DNA from: JALCLA01 sp965653565 | GTDB lineage: Bacteria; Pseudomonadota; Gammaproteobacteria; Xanthomonadales; Xanthomonadaceae | Assembly: GCA_965653565.1 (NCBI GenBank) | Contig: CBFHAI010000009.1 | Coordinates: forward strand, 1 to 64,000 | DNA length: 64,000 nt | Reading direction: 5' to 3' | Shown: piece by piece, positions 32,711 to 41,678 of the stretch | How the letters are laid out: each line of letters opens with the position of its first letter | How positions within the stretch are numbered: position 1 is the stretch's first letter | Translations under genes and position numbers: made by a program | Notes under the pieces: model-generated | What the model saw: only the letters and a program-made list of their open reading frames with translations | Database searches by the model: none | What the model was told of the DNA's origin: nothing

Positions 32711-35422
32711 ATGTCTACGACTTCGCCGCTACTCGACGCCGGCCGCTGGGCACGATTGAAGGATCATGTCGCGGATATCGGCGAACTCGAGCCGGACCAG
32801 CGTCACGATGCGATCGCGCGGCTGACCCTCGACGCCGACGACCGCATCGCACTCGGCCAGCTGTTGGCGCCATTGCTCGCCGGCGACAAGCGGCTGCAGG
32901 CGCCGCATCCCGATGCGCGCGCCAACTCGCAAGGCGCGATGCTGCGCTACGCTCCGGGCGAAACCGTCGGGCGCTTTCGCATCGAGGGGTTGCTCGGGCG
33001 CGGCGGCATGGGCGAGGTCTACGAAGCGCGCAGCATCGACGGCGGCGAAGCGGTGGCGCTCAAGGTATTGCGCTCGGGACTGGCGCAGCAGGACTACGCG
33101 AAGTTTTCCGAGAACGAACAGCGCGCGCTGCAGCGTCTGGACGATGTGCGCATCGCGAAGTTCATCGAAGCGTTCTCCCTGCCGCAGGTCGGCGCCTGCC
33201 TGATCCTCGAACTGGTCGACGGCGAGCCGCTGCTGACTTACTGCCGCGGGCGCCAATTCAACGTCGAAGCGCGCCTGAAGCTGTTCATCGAGGTCTGCAA
33301 TGCGGTGGCGAGCGCGCACCAGCAACTCGTGGTGCATCGCGACCTGAAGCCGAGCAACGTACTGGTCACGCCCGAAGGCCAGGTCAAGCTGCTCGATTTC
33401 GGCGTTGCCAAACTGCTCGACGACCCACAGGCCCTGCAGCAGACGCAGACGCACGGCGGTCTTTTCACGCTGGCTTATGCCGCGCCCGAGCAGATCCTGC
33501 GCCAGCCGGTGTCCACCGCCACCGATGTCTTCGCGCTGGGCGGCCTGCTTTATCGGCTGCTCGTGGACGTGTCGCCGTACGCTTCGGAAGACCCCGAGTC
33601 GCTGATCAACGCCGTGCTGCACGAGCCGCCGCAGCGGCTCACCGCCGCCGTGCAGCGCTCGCGGCTGGCGGGAAATCGCGTGCCTGCGGGCACGATGGAT
33701 CGCGATCTGGATCGCGTGTTGCAGCAGGCGATGGAGAAAGCGCCGGCCAATCGATATCGAACCGCGCTCGAACTGGCGGCCGATGTCGGCGCGGTGCTCG
33801 AGGGACGGCCGATCCGTGCCGGCGGCGGCACGCTGTATCGCGCCTTCAAATATGTTCGCCGCCATCGTGCGCTGGTCGCCAGTGCGGGGGTGATGGCGGC
33901 GGCGCTGATCGTCGCCACCGTGGTGAGTCTGCTGTTCGCGCAACGGGCGCAGTTGCACGCACATCGGGCGCAGGTGGCGAACGAGTTCCTGCTCGCGGCG
34001 CTGGATATTTCCGATCGCTTCAGCGCCAACAACGACGGCGCGGTGACCCTGACCGAGGTGCTGGAGCGCACCGTGGCGCAAGCCCGCATCGATCTGGGGG
34101 ACGAACCCGATGTGCTGGTCGACGTGCTGCATCGGCTCAGTTACGCGCTGCAGCATCAGGGCCGGCTCGAGTCGGCGATGCTGGCGGCACGCGACGCGCA
34201 TCGGATCGCCTTGCAGCGCGGCCAGCGCACACCGATCGCCAGCACCGCCCAGCGCCTGGCCAGCCTGGAAATGGAAACGGGCGAACTCGACGCCGCGCAG
34301 CGCCATTTGTTCGAAGCCCTCGATTGGCTGGAAGGCTCGGACGCACCGCAGGGTATGTGGGTCCGCGTGTACATCTCGCTCGGCAAGCTCGCCAGTACGC
34401 GCGGCGATGCGGCCGAATCGTTGCGCTGGTATCGCGAAGTGATCGCGTTGCGCGAGCGCCTCGACGAGGAACAGCAGCTCGAACTGCCGATGGACTACAA
34501 CAACCTCGCCACCGGCCTTTACAACGTGGGCCGGTTCGCCGAGGCCGACGCGGCCTACGTGCGCGCGATCGATCTGTTGCGTCAACGTCTGGGCGAGAAG
34601 CATCCCAGGCTCGGGGTGCCGCTCTACGGCCGCAGCATGGCCTTGATGAAGATGGGACGCTTCGACGATGCGCGCCGGGAACTCGCCGCCACGGAAGCGG
34701 CGCTCAACGCGGGCGGCCAGGTTTCCGGCGCGGCCAAGTCGGGCCCGTTCAATGCCGAGCGCGGCTACGTCTGGCTCGACGTGTTGACCGGCGAATATTC
34801 CAGTGCCCTGCAGCGACTGAACAACGGCGTGTTGGCGGATGCGCAGATCACCATGCCGCTGGGTGTCGGGCCGTTGCTCATACTGCGCGGGAGTGCGGAA
34901 CTGGGCGCTGGCGACGCGCATGCCGCCCTCGCGAGTTTCATGGCCGCCGAACGCAATTTCATCGAGACCTCCCGCGAGCGCCACGAGGCGCGCTGGTATG
35001 CGCACGGAATGCTGGGCGTGGCACGCGCCGCAAACGGCGACATTGCGCAGGGCGACCGCGAACTCGATGAGGCGATCCGAGAACTGGGAGCCGACAACCT
35101 GTCGCCGAACAGCCACCTCGTCGAACTCGATCTGTATGCCGGCACGGCAGCGCGCCAGCGCAACGACCTGGCGGCGGCGCGCACCCACCACCGGCGCGCC
35201 GACGCCGTGCAGAAGCAGCTTGGCTGGCTGGGCGACCTGGGCGCCGCGCTGGTCCAGGCGGAACTGGCGCTCGACGATCTGCAGGACGCGACCGATTCGG
35301 CGACGGTCGCGAACGCGTCGCTGCGGTTGGCCGACAGCATCGATGCGATCCGCAGAATCGCCCCCGGGCACGCCAATCTGAATTCGCTGCTGGCGGCGCA
35401 GCGCAAACGGCGCGAACGCTGA
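32711..35422 (+). CDS. Transmembrane Ser/Thr protein kinase with TPR-like sensor
   Basis: A 903-residue protein. It begins with an N-terminal helical region (1-80), then a Hanks-type kinase domain: glycine loop GRGGMGEVYEAR (about 96-107), VALKVL Lys (~118), catalytic HRDLKPSN (~209), DFGVAK (~228), APEQ and a degenerate C-lobe. A single transmembrane helix (about 384-408, LVASAGVMAAALIVATVVSL) leads to a periplasmic C-terminal ~490 residues of helical TPR-like repeats. All catalytic residues are present. ATG 32711 has AGG upstream; an ATG 20 codons earlier is less likely. With the preceding ECF sigma gene it forms a probable signalling pair in which the kinase phosphorylates the sigma factor. 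Confidence 0.93.
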   Translation: MSTTSPLLDAGRWARLKDHVADIGELEPDQRHDAIARLTLDADDRIALGQLLAPLLAGDKRLQAPHPDARANSQGAMLRYAPGETVGRFRIEGLLGRGGMGEVYEARSIDGGEAVALKVLRSGLAQQDYAKFSENEQRALQRLDDVRIAKFIEAFSLPQVGACLILELVDGEPLLTYCRGRQFNVEARLKLFIEVCNAVASAHQQLVVHRDLKPSNVLVTPEGQVKLLDFGVAKLLDDPQALQQTQTHGGLFTLAYAAPEQILRQPVSTATDVFALGGLLYRLLVDVSPYASEDPESLINAVLHEPPQRLTAAVQRSRLAGNRVPAGTMDRDLDRVLQQAMEKAPANRYRTALELAADVGAVLEGRPIRAGGGTLYRAFKYVRRHRALVASAGVMAAALIVATVVSLLFAQRAQLHAHRAQVANEFLLAALDISDRFSANNDGAVTLTEVLERTVAQARIDLGDEPDVLVDVLHRLSYALQHQGRLESAMLAARDAHRIALQRGQRTPIASTAQRLASLEMETGELDAAQRHLFEALDWLEGSDAPQGMWVRVYISLGKLASTRGDAAESLRWYREVIALRERLDEEQQLELPMDYNNLATGLYNVGRFAEADAAYVRAIDLLRQRLGEKHPRLGVPLYGRSMALMKMGRFDDARRELAATEAALNAGGQVSGAAKSGPFNAERGYVWLDVLTGEYSSALQRLNNGVLADAQITMPLGVGPLLILRGSAELGAGDAHAALASFMAAERNFIETSRERHEARWYAHGMLGVARAANGDIAQGDRELDEAIRELGADNLSPNSHLVELDLYAGTAARQRNDLAAARTHHRRADAVQKQLGWLGDLGAALVQAELALDDLQDATDSATVANASLRLADSIDAIRRIAPGHANLNSLLAAQRKRRER

Positions 35423-35549
35423 GCGGCGTGGCCGCATACGGATGACCCGATCTGTTCCTGGGCAGGTCGAACCCGGGGCCGGCGGAGTTCGCGCGGCTAT
35501 CGCGGTTCACGACTTATGATGCTGCCCTCCACCGCTGCAGGAGCGTCGC

Positions 35550-35996
35550 ATGCAAGGTCCGGTCCCGGTTTTGCGGAATGTCTCGCGGCGTGTCCAGCTG
35601 CTTGTCCTGTTGTTTTTCGCGTGCGCCTTGCAAGCCAGGGATCCGAAATCGCACGTGCAGCGCGAAGCCGATATCGCCGTCGAACAACCCGGACCGCATG
35701 AAGGCGAAGGCCGTACCACGGCCTTTCCGTTCTTCGAGAACGATCCGGATCTGAGCTTCGTGTTCCGCAAACGCATCCTGCATCCGGGCTCCTCGATCGG
35801 TGTGCACCGCAACGACAAGGATGAAATTTATTACGCGCTGAGCGGCCGCGGCGAACTCACGCTGCAGGGCGAAGTGCGCCCCTTCCTGCCCGGCGACGCC
35901 GTGCTCACCCGCAATGGCCACACTCACGGGCTGCGCCAGGTCGGTGACGAGGATCTCGTCATCCTCGTGGTGTTTCCGAAGCCGTCCGGGCCATGA
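35550..35996 (+). CDS. Secreted cupin-domain protein
   Basis: A 148-residue protein with an N-terminal signal peptide or anchor (VQLLVLLFFACALQA, cleavage about residue 29) and a single cupin barrel. Cupin motif 1 is GSSIGVHRNDKDEIYYALSG (one His plus Glu ligands), and motif 2 is PGDAVLTRNGHTHGLRQ. It is probably a small metal-binding periplasmic protein; the ligand or reaction is unknown. AGGAG is 7 bases before the ATG. It lies 127 bp after the kinase gene and may belong to its regulon. Confidence 0.85.
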   Translation: MQGPVPVLRNVSRRVQLLVLLFFACALQARDPKSHVQREADIAVEQPGPHEGEGRTTAFPFFENDPDLSFVFRKRILHPGSSIGVHRNDKDEIYYALSGRGELTLQGEVRPFLPGDAVLTRNGHTHGLRQVGDEDLVILVVFPKPSGP

Positions 35997-36130
35997 TCGC
36001 CTGAGTGGTCGCCGCACGAGCGGCGCAACGTAGCGGATTGTCATGCCGGGCAAGCCGGGACATGCAACCGCCGCGCGACTTTGGCGATAATCGGCCCACG
36101 GCGGCCGGGGGCGCGCCACGGGGGACTGCC

Positions 36131-38707
36131 ATGCGGGGAATCGACGCCATCGCGCCAGCGCGTTCGCCTGTGTGGCGGCGCCTGCGACTGTCGTGGCTGA
36201 TGCTGCTGGCGGTGTCGCTCCCGGGCATCGGCACTGCGGCGACGGTGCGCGATGTTTTGCTTGCAGCCAAGCGAGATGCACCGGCGCATCTCGTCGCGCA
36301 GGACGAAAAACGATCGGCAATCGATCTGGACCTGCGCGAGATCGCGCCGTACAGCCGCGACGCGCAGATCGTGGTGGTGTCCGCCGACGGCTCGCGCCGC
36401 CGCATCGCCGATGCGACGCGCTACTTCGAAGTGCAAGGTCGCGGGGACCCTTCGTTGCGCGGCATCGTCATGCTGCGCAGCGATGGCCGCGTGCGCGGTT
36501 TGCTGCGCCGCGCGGACCGGTTCGCGTGGTTGCAGCCCGATGCCAGGGACGTGCTGCGCATCTCGGCGCTGCCGCAGGCCAAACAGGACGACGAGCCGTT
36601 CCAGTGCGGCAACGACGAGGTTCCCGCCACCGCGCTGCAACGGGCCATCGAGACGATGCCGGGCACCACGCTGCCGGCAGCGCTGAACGGCGATCCGCCC
36701 GACGGCTTCCGCGCGCGCATCGCGCTGGAGACCGACAACGAATTCCTCGCGCTGTTCGGCGGCGATGTCGAAGACGCCACCGCCTATGTCGGCGGACTGA
36801 TGGCTTTCATCTCCACCATTTATCGCGCCGAGGCCGACACGCGCATGGAAGTGTCGTTCCTGCGGCTGTGGGAAACGCCGGATCCTTTCGACCAGAGCAC
36901 CACCGCCTGCGCGCTGCTGCAGACCGGCAAATACTGGAACGACAACGAAGCCGCCGTGACGCGCAGCACCATGCATTTTCTGAGCGGACGGCAATCGCCG
37001 CGCGCCGGCATCGCGTGGGTAGGCGTGTTGTGCAACTCGCCATTCAACATAACGCCCTCGCAAGTCGGTGCCTCCAGTTGTCCGGGTATCGACAGCGGCG
37101 CGTCGTCGAACTACGGCGGCGCCTACGGCGTGACCATGGGCGTGACCGGCACCTTCAACGCGGCCAATCCGGCGATCGGTTGGGATGTGATGGCGGTGGC
37201 GCACGAAATCGGCCACAACTTCAGTTCGCCGCACACGCATTGCTACGGCGGCATCGGCGACAACCCGGATCCGGTCGATACCTGTTACTCCGGGGAAGGC
37301 GGCTGCTACAGCGGCAGCGCCGCGCTGCCGGGGCCGCAGGGCGAAGGCAGCGGCACGCTGATGAGCTACTGCCATCTGCGGCCGGGCGGCCTCGCCAACA
37401 CCAGTCTGACCTTCGGCACCGGCCATGCCTTCGGAGTGCAGCCCGAACGCGTGCCGGCGCGCATGCTCGATCATGTGCGCAGCCGCGCGGCATCGAACGC
37501 CGCCTGCCTGATCGAACCCATCGCGCAGACGGCACTTTCGGCGAGCGCCACGCCGGACACGCTGATGGTCGGCGACACCGCGACGGTGGCCGCGACCGGC
37601 GGCTCGGGCACCGGCGCCGTCAGCTTCGAGGTGAGCGCGGGCGCCGTAAATTGTTCGGTCGACGGCGCCATGCTGACGGCGCTGGCCGCGGGCAGCTGCG
37701 AAATCACTGCAACGAAAGCCGGCGACAACCACTATCTGCCGGCGAGCGCGAGCGTCGCGGTCACGATCCGCGGTCTGCAGGCACCGCTGGTGATCAGTAC
37801 GACACCGCCGACGCTCGTCTACGGCGACATTGCGCAAGTCGATGTCAGCGGCGGCTCGGGCACCGGCGCGTCGACGCTGGAACTGTCCGCCGGAAATTCG
37901 AACTGCACGCTGGACGGCGACACGCTCACCGCGATCGGCATCGGCGCCTGCGAACTGACGGCAAGCAAGGAAGGCGACGAAGACTACGGTGCGACCAGCA
38001 CCGTGCTGCCGCTGACGATCGGACGCGCCGAGCAATTGTCGCTGACGCTCGACGCCGCACCTGCCGCCATCGCGCAGGGCGGCGCGAGTGCCTTGTCAGT
38101 CGGCGTCGGCTCCGGCAACGGCGCCGTGAGCCTGGCGCTCACCGCCGGTGGCGCCTTGTGTTCGTTGAACGGCACGCTGCTCACCGCCGCGCTCACCGGC
38201 ACCGGCACCTGCACGGTCACCGCCACCAAGTCCGGCGGCAGCGTGCACCTGCCCGCCACCGCCACGGTCGATGTCGGAGTGTTCGTGCCGGCAGTCGATC
38301 TGGGCGTGACGATCTCGCGCATCGCCCCGGCCCCACCGCTCAGCAACGTCACCGGGGCTCGCAGCTACCGCGTCTCGGTGATCAACCATGGTCCGGTCGA
38401 TGCGCCCGACGTGCGCCTGCAGGTCGACTCGAGCGCCGGCCTGCTCGACCGGTTGTGGACCTGCAACGCGCCCGAGCCCTGCGAACCGATCCTCGGCGCC
38501 GCCACCGCCGACACCCGCTTCGACCTGCCCATCGGCAGCAGCGCCACCCTCGAACTCGACGGCGAAATCGACCCCACCGAAAACTACATCGTCATCGACG
38601 CGCACGCCGCTCCGCGCACCGGCATGACGGCGCTCGCACCGGCGAACGATGCGCGGCGGTTGGTCGATGGCATCGGTGATCGATTGTTCGGCAATGGCTT
38701 CGAGTGA
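36131..38707 (+). CDS. Secreted reprolysin-like zinc metalloprotease, GFE tail
   Basis: An 858-residue exported protease. The signal peptide ends around GIGTAA (residue ~37). A propeptide-like region (to about 190) is followed by a metzincin-type catalytic domain with HEIGHNFSSPHTHC (about residues 357-370), the extended HExxHxxxxxH zinc site, and a downstream MSYC Met-turn. Three Ig-like modules follow (TATVAATGGSGTGAVSFEVS; DIAQVDVSGGSGTGASTLEL; ASALSVGVGSGNGAVSLALT), each with a Cys pair, then a DUF11-like domain (YRVSVINHGPVDAPDVRLQV). The last residues are LFGNGFE. The ATG at 36131 directly precedes the signal peptide. Substrate proteins are unknown. Confidence 0.92.
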   Translation: MRGIDAIAPARSPVWRRLRLSWLMLLAVSLPGIGTAATVRDVLLAAKRDAPAHLVAQDEKRSAIDLDLREIAPYSRDAQIVVVSADGSRRRIADATRYFEVQGRGDPSLRGIVMLRSDGRVRGLLRRADRFAWLQPDARDVLRISALPQAKQDDEPFQCGNDEVPATALQRAIETMPGTTLPAALNGDPPDGFRARIALETDNEFLALFGGDVEDATAYVGGLMAFISTIYRAEADTRMEVSFLRLWETPDPFDQSTTACALLQTGKYWNDNEAAVTRSTMHFLSGRQSPRAGIAWVGVLCNSPFNITPSQVGASSCPGIDSGASSNYGGAYGVTMGVTGTFNAANPAIGWDVMAVAHEIGHNFSSPHTHCYGGIGDNPDPVDTCYSGEGGCYSGSAALPGPQGEGSGTLMSYCHLRPGGLANTSLTFGTGHAFGVQPERVPARMLDHVRSRAASNAACLIEPIAQTALSASATPDTLMVGDTATVAATGGSGTGAVSFEVSAGAVNCSVDGAMLTALAAGSCEITATKAGDNHYLPASASVAVTIRGLQAPLVISTTPPTLVYGDIAQVDVSGGSGTGASTLELSAGNSNCTLDGDTLTAIGIGACELTASKEGDEDYGATSTVLPLTIGRAEQLSLTLDAAPAAIAQGGASALSVGVGSGNGAVSLALTAGGALCSLNGTLLTAALTGTGTCTVTATKSGGSVHLPATATVDVGVFVPAVDLGVTISRIAPAPPLSNVTGARSYRVSVINHGPVDAPDVRLQVDSSAGLLDRLWTCNAPEPCEPILGAATADTRFDLPIGSSATLELDGEIDPTENYIVIDAHAAPRTGMTALAPANDARRLVDGIGDRLFGNGFE

Positions 38708-38764
38708 AGCTTGCCGGTCAGAGTTGACATTATTCCGCTTGTGCATCGAGGTTTCAGCCGAGAT

Positions 38765-38795
38765 GCGCGGCGACGGCCGAAACCGGTCGCCGCGC
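38765..38795. terminator. Bidirectional hairpin terminator
   Basis: The perfect 10-bp stem GCGCGGCGAC/GTCGCCGCGC (38765-38774 with 38786-38795) lies between the convergent metalloprotease and beta-helix genes. Neither strand has a long T-run. Confidence 0.5.
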
Positions 38796-38812
38796 TGAAT
38801 CGGCGAAACTTA

Positions 38813-40270
38813 TCAACTGGCGTAAAGCGGAATGGTTCCAACCAGGCTGCCGGTGTTGTCATACACGGCAAGTTTCTTGGTTTGCGCGCCGCTCACTGCT
38901 GCCGTAGTTATGTTCGTTGTCGCCAGATTCCCGGCCCTATGGCCGAAAAGGTTCAAAGTAGCTCCTACATCTTTCGCCTCGTAGTTGGAGGCTGGAGAAA
39001 CGATCGTGTTGAGTATCGAAGTGATACTTGAAGTTCCCGAAGCATAAATCCCGGTATTCGATTGGGTAACGCACGCATTGGATTGCGCAACAACGGATGC
39101 CGTAGTTGCTGCCGTTACCCCGAAAGTCCCGCCTTTGAGATAGTTGTTTGCTGCATGGCCATTCGAGCCGCCCTGGAACTGTACGCAGGAAGCTCCCGTA
39201 CCTTTGACAGCGCAGCCGACGACCGTGACCTCGTCGCCATTGATAAGAATTCCTTGGGCCGTCGCACCCTCTATTCGACAGGAAGCAATTGAAACTCCGA
39301 CTGCCCGTCCCGCCCCCTGGGTGCGCACGTTGATGGCGGGACCCACACCTCGACTCGCCGGCGCTGCAGTTTCTGCATACATCACTACGCCGCATACCTC
39401 GGTATCGACCAGGTTTCCGGAGTCGGAAGTCGGGACGCCTATCTGAATGCCCCCGGTTACGCTGCTCGACCAGTTCTTGACGGTGAGCCCGTTGATAATG
39501 TTTCCGGACTTGGTACTACTGGTCGCATTCGTGATCGCGGCCCCCGCATTGCAATCCAGCGTCGTGCATCCGGTAATGATCGACTGGTTTGAACTCTCAA
39601 TCACGAAACCGGTATCCGTGCAGTTGGTCGCAATGCAGTTCGATATGACGTTCTGATCGCCGCTGGTAAAAACACCGTCGGAACCGAGACCCAGGGTTGG
39701 ATTTCCTCCACAGTCGACCAATAGGCATGAGTCCACTCGACAGCGAATGGAAGCCCCGCCTATTGCCAAACCCACGGCAGGTACAGAGTTGTAACCGCGC
39801 GTATTACGAGCGGTGCAGCGAAGGAAGGAGCAATCGGAGCAAGCGATAAAGCCCGCGGCCATGAAACGGATCGTTTGTCCGCTGGAGCGATTGGCCTGAT
39901 TCGCGTCGAACTCGAGCTCCCGGACCGTTACACCGGACTTGGAGTTGACCAGCAGCATGTACTCGAACGAAGTGCCATTCTGGGCCACGATCTTCGCTGG
40001 CCCGACGAGAGAAACGTTGCTGACGGGGACATTCAGCGTCCCGTTTATTACGTAGTTTCCCGGCGGGAACCAAAGCGTGTCGAACTCTCCGAGTGCATCG
40101 AGCAAGTTCTGGATCGCGTCACGATCATTGGTGACACCGTCACCTACTGCTCCAAAATCTTTGACATTCCTGACCAGCAAGGCCCTTGCTTGCACCGCAG
40201 TCAGTGTGTCGCCGAGCGTGGGAGCCGGCGCAGCGAATGTTTGAATGCTGGCGGGAAATGTCGTGCTCAT
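38813..40270 (-). CDS. Beta-helix (pectate-lyase-3-like) protein without signal peptide
   Basis: A 485-residue protein. Near the N terminus is VKDFGAVGDGVTNDRDAIQN, the signature that opens pectate-lyase-3/phage tailspike beta-helices, followed by LWFPPGNYVINGTL and many beta-helix coils (ISNCIATNCTDTGFVIES, ITGCTTLDCNAGAAI). No signal peptide, lipobox or GFE tail is visible, unlike all its secreted neighbours. The DNA is visibly more A/T-rich than the flanks, hinting at horizontal origin (phage tail spike or exopolysaccharide locus). ATG 40270 was chosen for AGGAG 7 bases upstream; the ATG at 40276 is too close to it. Confidence 0.85.
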   Translation of the reverse strand: MSTTFPASIQTFAAPAPTLGDTLTAVQARALLVRNVKDFGAVGDGVTNDRDAIQNLLDALGEFDTLWFPPGNYVINGTLNVPVSNVSLVGPAKIVAQNGTSFEYMLLVNSKSGVTVRELEFDANQANRSSGQTIRFMAAGFIACSDCSFLRCTARNTRGYNSVPAVGLAIGGASIRCRVDSCLLVDCGGNPTLGLGSDGVFTSGDQNVISNCIATNCTDTGFVIESSNQSIITGCTTLDCNAGAAITNATSSTKSGNIINGLTVKNWSSSVTGGIQIGVPTSDSGNLVDTEVCGVVMYAETAAPASRGVGPAINVRTQGAGRAVGVSIASCRIEGATAQGILINGDEVTVVGCAVKGTGASCVQFQGGSNGHAANNYLKGGTFGVTAATTASVVAQSNACVTQSNTGIYASGTSSITSILNTIVSPASNYEAKDVGATLNLFGHRAGNLATTNITTAAVSGAQTKKLAVYDNTGSLVGTIPLYAS

Positions 40271-40877
40271 GATCATGCTCCTGGATTGTGGGGTGTATAG
40301 ACGTCGATCTACCGATAAGCCGCTTCGCACCGGTCACGGGCAGCCTTCACGCTCTTGTTCAAAGCCCATGCGTTTCAAGAGCCGAGCCCCCGAAGTTTCG
40401 ATCGCGGGCGTTGTATCCCGAGCTTCGCGATCAACTTTGCCGCGCTGTCATGGTCGCGATCGCGTGTCTCAGGCATCGCGACTGGTCACGTCGCATCCGA
40501 CTTCCGCAGCTCGCCTGTTGGCAGCCGTAAAAAACGGCTAATGCGCAGCTAGGTTCCCGTGAATCGGGCGAGCGCCTTCGCTTCGCGATTCTTGACGCCG
40601 AAGAGGCCCTTCACCGCAGTGAGAGCTGGCAGTCGAATGGGAATTCTCATAACCACATGGGATGTGGCTTTTCCAAATTTCAATCGCCGCTCAAAATTGA
40701 GCTACGTCGGCTCGATGATGTTGTCTGCGGAAATCTTCGAGCGACTATCGTCGCGGTACTGGAAGGCAGTAATACAGGCTGCCCCGATCACGCAGGAAAT
40801 GTCGCTCGAACGCGAGAGACGTTTCGCAATGATGGTCGCGATGGAGACTGTTAGCTCCGCCACACGAGCAGACGCGC
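40271..40877. other. A/T-richer spacer with possible gene remnants
   Basis: About 600 bp with visibly lower GC than the rest of the window. Short open frames exist on both strands: plus 40559-41026, running into the ABC permease, and minus-strand fragments such as one ending RFTGT near 40556 that is interrupted by stops. None has an intact start, ribosome site and recognisable product. It looks like decayed coding DNA associated with the foreign-looking beta-helix gene. Confidence 0.4.
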
Positions 40878-41678
40878 CTACTGCCTGCGATAGAGCGCAA
40901 CCGTCACCGGCGCCAGCACCGCGGTCAACACGATCGGCGCGATCAACGCGACGCCGACCTGTTCGAGCGCCGCGCTGCCGCTCATCACGCCGCGCATCGC
41001 GGTGGTCATCAGCGACACCGGATTGACCTCGACGAAGGCGCGCAGCCAGCCCGGCATCGTCTGCGGGTCGACCATGATGTTGGATGCGAACACCAGCGGG
41101 AACAGGAAGGTGAAGCCGAGCGTCATCACCGTCATCGGTGTGCGGATCAGCAGGCCCAGCACGATGAACACCCAGCCCATGCCGAAGCCGATCGTCACCA
41201 GCAATGCGAAGGCGGCGGCCACGCCCGCGATGCCGGCTTCCGGCCGGTAGCCGAGAATCAGGCCGATGGTCAGGATGATGCCGCCGGCGATCACGTGGCG
41301 CAGCACGTCGCCGACCATCAAGCCGGCGAACGGCGCCAGCGACCAGATCGGCAGCGTGCGGAAGCGATCGAACAGGCCCTTGCCCAGATCGGTCGACAGT
41401 CCCATGCCCGAGTACACCGCGTTGAACACCACCGTCTGCACCAGGATGCCCGGCAGGAACACCTGCAGATACTCGCGCGGCGAGCCCGCGAGCGCGCCGC
41501 CGAACACGAAGGTGAATAGCAGCGTGAACATGATCGGCGTCATCACCAGATCGAACAGCTGCTCGGGCACGTGCTTGAATTTCAGCGCGGCGCGCCAGCC
41601 GAACACCAGCGCATTCGACAACGCCGACGGCGCGGGCGGCCGTGCGACCGGTTGGAACGCGGGGGCCTGGTCGTTCAT
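40878..41678 (-). CDS. ABC-2 type exporter permease, DrrB-like
   Basis: A 266-residue inner-membrane protein with six predicted helices, typical of ABC-2 permeases. Family features are YLQVFLPGILVQTVVFNAVY, the DRFRTLPIWSLAPFAG segment (the coupling region seen in DrrB/NodJ proteins) and LFPLVFASNIMVD. Its ATG overlaps the stop of the ATPase gene by 4 bases, so the two subunits are co-translated. Daunorubicin-type exporters are the closest named relatives; the real substrate is unknown. Confidence 0.93.
   Translation of the reverse strand: MNDQAPAFQPVARPPAPSALSNALVFGWRAALKFKHVPEQLFDLVMTPIMFTLLFTFVFGGALAGSPREYLQVFLPGILVQTVVFNAVYSGMGLSTDLGKGLFDRFRTLPIWSLAPFAGLMVGDVLRHVIAGGIILTIGLILGYRPEAGIAGVAAAFALLVTIGFGMGWVFIVLGLLIRTPMTVMTLGFTFLFPLVFASNIMVDPQTMPGWLRAFVEVNPVSLMTTAMRGVMSGSAALEQVGVALIAPIVLTAVLAPVTVALYRRQ

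Noticed and set aside
32729..35437. A 902-codon minus-strand open frame
   Set aside because: Antisense to the Ser/Thr kinase, whose catalytic motifs are unambiguous.
40559..41026. A 155-codon plus-strand frame in the A/T-rich spacer
   Set aside because: Its second half is antisense to the ABC permease, there is no ribosome binding site, and no family was recognised; reported only as a possible remnant.
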